From: an uncultured Butyricicoccus sp.
GTDB taxonomy: Bacteria > Bacillota > Clostridia > Oscillospirales > Butyricicoccaceae
Assembly (NCBI GenBank): GCA_904420185.1
Contig: CAJFUJ010000026.1
Coordinates: 40,318 to 104,317 of the forward strand
Direction of reading: 5' to 3'
Length of the DNA stretch: 64,000 bases
Shown piece by piece: positions 55,677-64,000 of this stretch. The notes beneath the pieces are model-generated. The model saw nothing but the letters and a program-made list of their open reading frames with translations. It ran no database searches and was not told the origin of the DNA. The stretch's first letter is position 1. Each line of letters starts with the position of its first letter. Position numbers and translations under genes: made by a program.

Positions 55677-55753
55677 ACCTAAGAGGGCACAAGACGGAAC
55701 AGCAGCCCCACAGGGGCGCGACACCCAGAACAATTTTCGAGGAGGTTTGAACC

Positions 55754-56668
55754 ATGTATAACGACCGGAAAATGAAGCTTGGCATCCACACCTACACCCT
55801 GCACCTGAATGGACTGGGACAAAATTGGGGCTTTGTCGGGGAGACCCGCCCGCAGAAGATCAACATCTTTCAGCTGATGGATCTGGCTGTCGAGTGGGGC
55901 CTGGATGGCTTGCACGTCACCAACTGCGACTTAGTAAACCATGACCCGGAAAACCTGGCCAAAATCAAAAAAGCGGCCGAGGATCACGGCCTGTACATGG
56001 AATTCAACTGTTCGCTTGATGAGGAATTCGATCCCCGGTTGAACGAGACCTTCCGCAGCGCTTGCGCGGTTGCTGAGGCCATCGGCGCCGATCTGGTCAA
56101 GTTTAGCCTGGATATTCGCCGCCCCAAGCCGCTGTACGGCAGCTGCATGTGTCCCCAAGTCGTGCGTCAGCTGTGTGACGTAGTCGATCAGATCAAGGAA
56201 GCACTGCCTGAATATGAACGCACCGGAATCCGCCTGGCAGTCGAAAACCACACGGAAACCTTTGCCGACGAAATCGTTTGGGTGATCGAGCAAGTCAATC
56301 ATCCGCTGGTTGGCGCCTGTGTGGACACGATCAACTCGTTCTCGGTGCTTGAGTACCCGGAATACGCAGTCGAGCGCTTGGCGCCCTATGCGTTTAACTG
56401 CCATTTCTGTGATAATAAGCTGGTTCGAGATGACCAGGGTGCACACTTCTTGGGTGTAGCGCTTGGACAGGGCGATATCGACTGCAAAAAAACGCTGCAA
56501 ACGCTCAAGGATATGGCGCCGCCCTTCTTTGACCGGATCACCTTTGAGGTGGAATATCCGAGCGCTGGGGAACCGCTGGAAATCGCCCAAGAGAAGGAAG
56601 TCCAGTTCTGCATCGACAGTATCCGCTATCTGCGTGAGGAACTGGGGCTCGGTATGCGCGGCCGCTAA
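55754..56668 (+). CDS. sugar phosphate isomerase/epimerase-like TIM-barrel protein
   Basis: AP_endonuc_2-like: MKLGIHTYTLHL, RLAVENHTETFADEIVWVIEQVNHPLVGACVDTINSF, FNCHFCDNKL, ITFEVEYPS. Confidence 0.85.
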   Translation: MYNDRKMKLGIHTYTLHLNGLGQNWGFVGETRPQKINIFQLMDLAVEWGLDGLHVTNCDLVNHDPENLAKIKKAAEDHGLYMEFNCSLDEEFDPRLNETFRSACAVAEAIGADLVKFSLDIRRPKPLYGSCMCPQVVRQLCDVVDQIKEALPEYERTGIRLAVENHTETFADEIVWVIEQVNHPLVGACVDTINSFSVLEYPEYAVERLAPYAFNCHFCDNKLVRDDQGAHFLGVALGQGDIDCKKTLQTLKDMAPPFFDRITFEVEYPSAGEPLEIAQEKEVQFCIDSIRYLREELGLGMRGR

Positions 56669-56829
56669 AGCAAACCGCGAGGGTGTATCCGATTTTGCGC
56701 CGGCTTTGTAGCGGATATCCCTCTTAATTTCAATAAACGCAGAGATGGCTCCGGCCGGGGCGCAGGAAAAGCGCTCCGGCTGGGCGCCAAGCCATAGGGA
56801 AATGATACTTGGAGGGGAGTTGAAACCGT

Positions 56830-58482
56830 ATGAAGAAAAAGTTTAAGATCAATGGCGTAATATTTTATCCAGGAGCGGGTATCCTGCTGGCGCTGATCCT
56901 ATATGGATTTTTGTTTAATGATTCGTTTGTCCGCATTATGACGGCAGCCTACAACGCGGTAACAGATGCGACCGGCTGGTTTATGATGCTCGTCACAGGA
57001 CTGATTTTGATATTGTGCTTTGTTGTCTGCTTTACGCCGCTCGGCGACAAAAAGGTCGGCGGGCCAAATGCGCAGATCAAGCATGGTATGTTCACATGGG
57101 TTGCCATGGTCACCTGCGCCGGTACAGCGACGGCTGTTGTATTCTATGCGGTTGGCGAACCCATCGGTTATTTCCACAACCCACCGGCATGGTGGAATAT
57201 GGAGCCGGAAACCATGGACACAGCTGTACGTGCCCTGTCCCAATCGGCGTTTCATTGGAGCTTTATTTACTATGCGATGTACGCGTTTTGGGGCTTGATC
57301 TGTGGCTATATGATTATGAACCACAAATTGCCGCCTCGTCCATCCTCGGCCCTGTATCCGATTCTCAAGGATAAGGCGTTTGGCCCCATCGGCAAAGTGT
57401 TCGACGTGGTTGCCCTACTCGGCCTAGTCGGCGGTATGGTCACCTCGTTGGGGCTTGGTGTTCAACAATTTGCGGCCGGATTGGATTATGTATTCGGCAT
57501 TGCACCGTCGAATTTTGTATATATTGTAACGCTGGTGGTTGTGATCTGCTCGTTTACCTTCTCCTCGCTTCGCGGGGTCAAAAAGGGCATGGCCATCATC
57601 AGCAACGCCAATGCGTGGATTTATCTGGCGGTTATCGCCTTCTTGCTCATCGCTGGGCCCACGATCTTTGAGTTTAAGATTTTCACCCAGGTGGTCGGTG
57701 AGATGTTCACCCGGTTTATTCCCAATATCACTGCCGCCGACTCCTTCAACGTGGGCGATGGCTGGGTACAGAACAACACCATTTTCTATGTTGCATGGAT
57801 CATGGCCTACGCGCCGCTGATGGGCGTGTTCCAAGGTAAAGTCGCGGTCGGCTACACCTGGCGCCGGTTCCTGCTGGTCAACGTGCTGGGCCCTGGCATC
57901 TTCAACGTGGTTTGGTTCGTCGCCTTTGGCGGCAATGCCATCTACCTGGATGCATTTGAAGGCGCGACCTTGGGACAGGAGATTGCCGAAGGCGGTATCC
58001 CGATTGCAAACTACGCGCTGCTCAACTATATGCCGCTGAGTGTCATCATGATTCCGTTGGTGGTCGCGGCGTTGTTCTTTGGGTTTATCACCTTGGCTGA
58101 CGCTATGACCGGTACCCTGGCTAAAATGACCATCAAGACCTCCCGCGAGGACGAGGAGGAAGAGGCCCCCATGCTGATGAAGGTGATTTGGGGTGCACTG
58201 GTCGGTGTGGACACCTTCTTGTGCTTGTTCTGCTTGGGTTCGGTTGGCACAGGCGCACTACAATTCATGTCGGTTGTCTTTGGGTTGCCCATCTTCATTG
58301 TCACCTTGTGCGTCATCTGCAAGCTGGGCAAGATATGCAGCGGCAAGCTGGATAAAGAAATTGAAGCCCTGTCTCCTGCGGAGAAGGAGGCGCTTTATGA
58401 GGGCAAGATGTTTAACACCATTGCGCAAAAGCAAATCCCAAAGGCCGAAGGCGTGTCAATCAGCGCGTCCACAGATGAGTAG
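56830..58482 (+). CDS. BCCT-family transporter
   Basis: About 12 TMs; FHWSFIYYAMYAFWGLICGY, RPSSALYPIL, GVQQFAAGLDYVFGI, FYVAWIMAYAPLMGVFQGKVAVGYTWRRF align with BCCT signature regions. Confidence 0.88.
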   Translation: MKKKFKINGVIFYPGAGILLALILYGFLFNDSFVRIMTAAYNAVTDATGWFMMLVTGLILILCFVVCFTPLGDKKVGGPNAQIKHGMFTWVAMVTCAGTATAVVFYAVGEPIGYFHNPPAWWNMEPETMDTAVRALSQSAFHWSFIYYAMYAFWGLICGYMIMNHKLPPRPSSALYPILKDKAFGPIGKVFDVVALLGLVGGMVTSLGLGVQQFAAGLDYVFGIAPSNFVYIVTLVVVICSFTFSSLRGVKKGMAIISNANAWIYLAVIAFLLIAGPTIFEFKIFTQVVGEMFTRFIPNITAADSFNVGDGWVQNNTIFYVAWIMAYAPLMGVFQGKVAVGYTWRRFLLVNVLGPGIFNVVWFVAFGGNAIYLDAFEGATLGQEIAEGGIPIANYALLNYMPLSVIMIPLVVAALFFGFITLADAMTGTLAKMTIKTSREDEEEEAPMLMKVIWGALVGVDTFLCLFCLGSVGTGALQFMSVVFGLPIFIVTLCVICKLGKICSGKLDKEIEALSPAEKEALYEGKMFNTIAQKQIPKAEGVSISASTDE

Positions 58483-58546
58483 CCCATATCTTTCTTCTTA
58501 CCCTTTTTATACACTTGCCCCCAGGCGCTTTTGATAAGCTAGGGGG

Positions 58547-58574
58547 AACGGGGCGGAGCAATCCGCCCCGTTTT
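58547..58574 (+). terminator. intrinsic terminator
   Basis: AACGGGGCGGA-GCAA-TCCGCCCCGTTTTCC. Confidence 0.7.
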
Positions 58575-58640
58575 CCTGCTTTACACGCAGGCAGGGCTGT
58601 GCTATCCTAAATGAAGATCGCAAGGGTGAGGAGGAATTGG

Positions 58641-59315
58641 GTGAAAATCACGATTGAACCTGCTCAGATGTCGGAATCCCTCCGGCTGGGGGCAGTATTG
58701 GCCCTGACAGGCGGATTTTTTGATGCATACACCTATCTGTGCCGGGGCGGCGTGTTTGCAAACGCACAAACCGGCAACATGGTATTGCTTGGGGTGGATC
58801 TGGCCCAAGGGCAATGGATGCATACAACCCATTATTTGCTGCCCATTCTGGCCTTTGCGCTGGGCGTGGCAGTGGCAGACATCTTGAAGCGGCGCTTAAA
58901 AAACCGGCCTAGTGGGTTGCATTGGCGGCAGCTGGTGGTATTGGCCGAAATCATGCTGGTCGTGTTGGTTGGCTTTTTGCCCCAATCGATGAATATGGTG
59001 GCCAATACACTGATCTCCTTTATCTGTGCGTTGCAGGTGGAATCCTTTCGCAAGGTGCATGGCAGTGCCTTTGCCACCACGATGTGCACGGGCAATTTGC
59101 GCTCGGCAACCGAGCTGTTGATCCGCTGGCGGGCGGAGGGGGACGAGGAGGCCCGGCGCAAGGCGGGGCGGTATCTAGCGGTCATCGGATACTTTATCGC
59201 AGGTGCTGCGATTGGCGTCGGTGCAGTGCAGTTGTGGGGAAGCCGTGCGGTGTTGGTATGTTGTGCATCGCTGTCGGCCGCTGTTGCATTGATGTTCTGG
59301 CAGAGGACCGCTTAA
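58641..59315 (+). CDS. YoaK/DUF1275-family membrane protein
   Basis: GGFFDAYTYLCRGGVFANAQTGNMVLLG ... ALQVESFRKVHGSAFATTMCTGNLRSATELL. Confidence 0.9.
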   Translation: MKITIEPAQMSESLRLGAVLALTGGFFDAYTYLCRGGVFANAQTGNMVLLGVDLAQGQWMHTTHYLLPILAFALGVAVADILKRRLKNRPSGLHWRQLVVLAEIMLVVLVGFLPQSMNMVANTLISFICALQVESFRKVHGSAFATTMCTGNLRSATELLIRWRAEGDEEARRKAGRYLAVIGYFIAGAAIGVGAVQLWGSRAVLVCCASLSAAVALMFWQRTA

Positions 59316-59344
59316 ATTTCGGCACTTGCGGGCTGGAATCAAGG

Positions 59345-59725
59345 CTAGAGCAGGTTGAAATAGGTGGGCGTTTCCATTTCGGGGAGATGGTTCAACATCG
59401 CGTGCAGCTCGGCCAGGTGCAAAGCGGCCTGCTGCATATCTCCGTCAGCCAGTGACTGCTGGGCGCGAACAAAGAGGAGTTCGGTATTGTCGATTTCGTT
59501 GTGGCGGACTAGGGCGCTGAGCGGCTGGTAATGCTGGCGCCACAGGCCGTAAATGTGCAATAGACTGTCCTGTGCGGCGGACAGATCGCCGGAGCGGATG
59601 CTTTGACTGGTTTGCTCCAGCGACTGGGCAAGGGTGGAGGTGGTTCGCTCCACATAGCGGTAGGAGCCGTAGCAGGCAGCAGCGACAAGGCACAGCAGAA
59701 AAACCGCAGTGATGACCCGTTTCAT
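59345..59725 (-). CDS. DUF4363-like protein
   Basis: Single N-terminal TM plus helical domain; 4-bp overlap with the upstream YetF-like gene. Confidence 0.7.
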   Translation of the reverse strand: MKRVITAVFLLCLVAAACYGSYRYVERTTSTLAQSLEQTSQSIRSGDLSAAQDSLLHIYGLWRQHYQPLSALVRHNEIDNTELLFVRAQQSLADGDMQQAALHLAELHAMLNHLPEMETPTYFNLL

Positions 59726-60405
59726 GGTTGCACAACCCCCTTTCGCTGGATAAACTCATTACCGCAGTCGTCGAGTGTCATGAGAAACACCTCGGAAACC
59801 GAGGGGATGTTGGCCTTTTGCAGCCGGGATTGGATGTCGGATGCCTGCAAGCCGAGTTGCCGCAGATTGCCACGGATGAGTTTGCCGTCTGAGATGACAA
59901 TAAGCGGGAGGCCCTCTTCGTCGGGTGAGAGCGACAGCATGGATGCGGTAACCGGCCGGTGCTGGGCGTAGAGCACATAGGAAAGCTGGCCGTTGGGCTC
60001 TAAGATTCCATATTTTACCTCTGCGGGCGAGGCGATGTTGTTTTGCCGCAGCGCCTCCAACACTTCATCGGTGGTCAGGCGCAGGTCGGCCATTTTTTTG
60101 CGGTCCAACTTGCCGCCGCGGATGATAACGGCGGCGCGGCCATTGAACAGACGGCGCAGGCGGCGATTTTTTAGGCATAAAAAAGAAATCAAGATTTCAA
60201 GCGAGATGAGGGTCAAGATAGGGATCACGCCGGCAAACAACGGTACGGTTACATCTTGCATGGGGATGGCGGCCAACTCGGAAATCAAAATCGTGACCAC
60301 AAGGTCGGACGGCTCCAACTCGCCCACCTGCCGCTTGCCCATTAGCCGCAGCGCCGCGATGATGGCGACATAGAGGATCAAGGTGCGGAAAAGAGAAATA
60401 GCCAT
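59722..60405 (-). CDS. DUF421/YetF-family membrane protein
   Basis: RLMGKRQVGELEPSDLVVTILISELAAIPMQD and AAVIIRGGKLDRKKMADLRLTTDEVLEALRQNNI. Confidence 0.9.
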   Translation of the reverse strand: MAISLFRTLILYVAIIAALRLMGKRQVGELEPSDLVVTILISELAAIPMQDVTVPLFAGVIPILTLISLEILISFLCLKNRRLRRLFNGRAAVIIRGGKLDRKKMADLRLTTDEVLEALRQNNIASPAEVKYGILEPNGQLSYVLYAQHRPVTASMLSLSPDEEGLPLIVISDGKLIRGNLRQLGLQASDIQSRLQKANIPSVSEVFLMTLDDCGNEFIQRKGVVQP

Positions 60406-60507
60406 AAAAAACGCTCCAAATTTAGACTCGTATTGGTTAGAATGACCGGAAAAGCGGAATTTATGCACGCCCAATCCGCATGTTTTGCGAAAAAATCAAA
60501 GAAACGG

Positions 60508-60536
60508 TTGACATTTGGCGGGCGTGTGCTTATAAT
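60508..60536 (+). promoter_or_regulatory. sigma-70 promoter of the ilv T-box leader
   Basis: TTGACA (60508-60513), 17-bp spacer, TATAAT (60531-60536): exact consensus. Confidence 0.85.
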
Positions 60537-60561
60537 GAAAAACAATTACAGAAATTTTAAA

Positions 60562-60826
60562 TGCGATGAACAGGAAAGTAATGCGTCCAGGGCCTAAGCA
60601 GAGAGCCGCCGGCTGGTGCGAGACGGCAAGGCAGGGTGTGTGAAAGTCGCCTGTGAGCGGCTGCGCTGAAACCAAGGAGTAAGCGCAGACGGCTAACCGC
60701 CGTTATACGGTTCGGCGTTTGTTTATTTGAATGCCGGTAAAGGGGCCGCGCCAGGCGCGGCAATAAGAGTGGTACCGCAGAGCGAAAGTCTTTGTCTCTT
60801 AAAAAGAGGCAAGGGCTTTTTTTATT
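60562..60826 (+). ncRNA. T-box leader upstream of ilvB
   Basis: AGTA-type motif (GGAAAGTAATGCG), AG-bulge/distal-loop region, T-box AATAAGAGTGGTACCGCAG (60762-60780), terminator AGTCTTTGTCTCTT..AAGAGGCAAGGGCTTTTTTT (about 60784-60824). Confidence 0.93.
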
Positions 60827-60888
60827 GACGGCGCCCATGGCAAGGCGGCTAGGCCGCCGGTATCTCCAGAAGGAATGAGGGTAGAAGA

Positions 60889-62553
60889 ATGAAGATCAAT
60901 GGTTCACAGATTTTGGTCGAAGTCCTGGTCGAGCAGGGTGCGGATACGATTTTTGGCTATCCCGGCGGCTCGGTGCTCGATATCTATGATGCGTTGTATA
61001 AAAATCGCGACCGGGTCCACCATGTCCTGACCGCGCATGAACAGGGCGCCGCTCATGCGGCTGACGGCTATGCCCGCGCAACCGGTCGCACCGGCGTATG
61101 CCTGGCGACTTCGGGACCGGGTGCGACCAACCTGGTCACCGGGATTGCGACTGCATATATGGACTCGATTCCCATGGTTGCCATCACTGGCAATGTCGGC
61201 ACCAAGCTCATCGGCAAGGATTCCTTCCAGGAAGTTTACATCGGCGGGATTACGATGCCGATCACCAAGCACAATTTTATGGTCCGCCGGGTGGAGGAGC
61301 TGGCCGACGCTTTGCGGGACGCATTCCGGATCGCCCAGACCGGGCGCCCGGGACCGGTCTTGGTTGATATCCCCAAGGATGTGATGGTGGCAGAGTGTGA
61401 GTTTGAAAACAAAGCGCCGTTGGATACTACGACGGTTTTTGATGTCAAGCAGAGCGATTTGCAGCGCATCGCCGCGGCCATCAACGAGGCCAAGCAGCCG
61501 GTCCTGTATTTTGGCGGCGGTGTTGCGACCGCAGACGCTGGCAAAGAGCTGGCTGAGTTGATGCACAAGGCAAATATCCCGGCGGTCGGGACGATCATGG
61601 CCATCGGCGTGCTGCCGGTGGAGGACCCGCTCTATATGGGAATGATCGGTATGCACGGTAAGGTATCTTCGGGCTTTGCGGTCGATAAAGCCGATCTGAT
61701 TGTCGCCATTGGCGCGCGGTTCTCCGACCGCGTCGCAACCGATCCCAATGCCTTTGCCCCCAACGCTAAGGTCATCCATGTGGACATTGATGCGGCCGAG
61801 ATCAACAAGAATATGGCGACGGATGACTCACTTGTTTCAGATGCCAAAACTTTCTTGCAAGGTGTGCTGCCCTTTGTCCAGCCGCGTGAGCATAAGGAGT
61901 GGCTGGCCCAGATTGCCGACTGGCAGCAGCGCATGGACTATCGCCCCAAGGATGATGACAGCGTCATCAAACCCCACCAGATCATGGCCGCGATTGCCGA
62001 TATGGCCGGAGAGGATGCGTTGATTGTCACCGATGTCGGCCAGCACCAGATGTGGGCGGCCCAGTACAGCCGCCGCAACAAGCCCCGCCACTTTATTACC
62101 TCGGGCGGTCTGGGAACCATGGGCTTTGGCTACGGCGCCGCCATCGGCGCGCAGATGGCCCAGCCGGGCAAACGGGTCATCCACATCACGGGCGATGGGT
62201 CCTTCCACATGAACCTCAATGAGATGTGTACGTCGGTTTCTAACAATCTGCCGATTATCACGGTCCTGCTCAACAATCAGGTATTGGGCATGGTATACCA
62301 GTGGCAGACCATGTTCTACGGCGAGCGTTATGCCGCCACCGAACCCGAGCGCAAGACCGATTTTGTCAAGCTGGCTGAGGCATTCGGCGCCCACGGCTTG
62401 CGTTGCCACGACCTGGCCGGATTTAAGCAGGCGTTTGCTCAGGCACTGCAAAACCAAGGCCCGACGGTCATCGATTGTGTGATGGACCGCAAAGAGCGCG
62501 TGCTGCCCATGATCCCGGCCGGCAAGTCGGTCCGCAATATTGTTATCTATTAA
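60889..62553 (+). CDS. ilvB: acetolactate synthase large subunit
   Basis: GADTIFGYPGGSVLDIYDAL, TSGPGATNLVTGIATAYMDSIPMVAITGNV, ThDP motif GDGSFHMNLNEMCTSVSNNLPIITVLLNN. Confidence 0.96.
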   Translation: MKINGSQILVEVLVEQGADTIFGYPGGSVLDIYDALYKNRDRVHHVLTAHEQGAAHAADGYARATGRTGVCLATSGPGATNLVTGIATAYMDSIPMVAITGNVGTKLIGKDSFQEVYIGGITMPITKHNFMVRRVEELADALRDAFRIAQTGRPGPVLVDIPKDVMVAECEFENKAPLDTTTVFDVKQSDLQRIAAAINEAKQPVLYFGGGVATADAGKELAELMHKANIPAVGTIMAIGVLPVEDPLYMGMIGMHGKVSSGFAVDKADLIVAIGARFSDRVATDPNAFAPNAKVIHVDIDAAEINKNMATDDSLVSDAKTFLQGVLPFVQPREHKEWLAQIADWQQRMDYRPKDDDSVIKPHQIMAAIADMAGEDALIVTDVGQHQMWAAQYSRRNKPRHFITSGGLGTMGFGYGAAIGAQMAQPGKRVIHITGDGSFHMNLNEMCTSVSNNLPIITVLLNNQVLGMVYQWQTMFYGERYAATEPERKTDFVKLAEAFGAHGLRCHDLAGFKQAFAQALQNQGPTVIDCVMDRKERVLPMIPAGKSVRNIVIY

Positions 62554-62566
62554 GGAGGCGCGTACC

Positions 62567-63043
62567 ATGCAAAAATATATCTTGTCGGTGATGGTTAAGA
62601 ATAACGCCGGCGTGCTGGCGCGTGTGTCCAGCCTGTTTGGCCGCCGCGGGTTTAACATCGACTCTTTGACCGTGTCAGCGACCACCGACCCCAAGGTTTC
62701 CCGGATGTCGATCATCGTCCAGGGCGACGAGGCCACGCTCGAGCAGATCATTAAGCAGGTGTCCAAGCTGGAGGAGACCATTTGGATCGACCAACTGTGG
62801 GAGGATGAGAGTTACTGTAAGGAGCTGGTGTTTGTCAAGGTGCTCGCCGAGACACCCGACGCCCGGGAGAGCATCCGCGAGATCGCAGAGGTCTACAACG
62901 CGAACATCGTCGAGTCCACCCATAATGCGATTATTGTGGAGCTGACCGAGGTGCCCAGCCGGATCGATGCGTTTTTGGATGTGATCTCGAATTTCGAGAT
63001 CATTGAGATGTGCCGCTCGGGCGTGACAGCGATGGTGCGGTAA
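62567..63043 (+). CDS. ilvN: acetolactate synthase small subunit
   Basis: ACT domain: MQKYILSVMVKNNAGVLARVSSLFGRRGFNIDSLTV. Confidence 0.95.
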   Translation: MQKYILSVMVKNNAGVLARVSSLFGRRGFNIDSLTVSATTDPKVSRMSIIVQGDEATLEQIIKQVSKLEETIWIDQLWEDESYCKELVFVKVLAETPDARESIREIAEVYNANIVESTHNAIIVELTEVPSRIDAFLDVISNFEIIEMCRSGVTAMVR

Positions 63044-63091
63044 GCATTCTGCTTTTGCCGGTGCCATTGTAGGAGTTGTTTTGTTATATAA

Positions 63092-64000
<909 letters not shown>

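Overview
The window is a gene-dense bacterial chromosome segment that looks like a Firmicutes/Clostridia genome, probably related to Oscillospiraceae (taxonomy inferred from gene content and style). It carries mostly housekeeping genes: malQ (truncated at the left edge), trmB, recQ, sbcDC, ybeY-dgkA-era-recO, mutS2, uvrC, rsmD-coaD, a division/cell-wall cluster from mraZ to ftsZ, corA, and ilvBN-ilvC (truncated at the right edge). Accessory loci include an MMPL exporter operon with a divergent TetR, a compact gspF/pseudopilin/pilT cluster, two tandem membrane-protein/XRE modules, an AGCS symporter behind a tandem glycine riboswitch, a DUF4358/MBOAT/DHHW module, and a sigma-54 activator followed by a TIM-barrel isomerase and a BCCT transporter. 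RNA elements visible by eye are the glycine riboswitch (minus strand), a T-box leader upstream of ilvB, and several intrinsic terminators. The most interesting observations are: (1) an HPr-like protein with Tyr in place of the catalytic His15 but Ser46 retained (Crh-like); (2) a sigma-54 -24/-12 promoter with four upstream copies of a 14-bp GCAARGATATTTGC-like motif, next to an enhancer-binding protein and a BCCT transporter with an altered aromatic box; (3) a six-gene pilus-like locus with PilT as its only ATPase; (4) a candidate 25-codon leader peptide overlapping hairpins upstream of corA; (5) a dcw cluster without murD/murC/ftsA whose FtsZ lacks the canonical C-terminal peptide. No CRISPR array, rRNA, tRNA, prophage or transposase was recognised.
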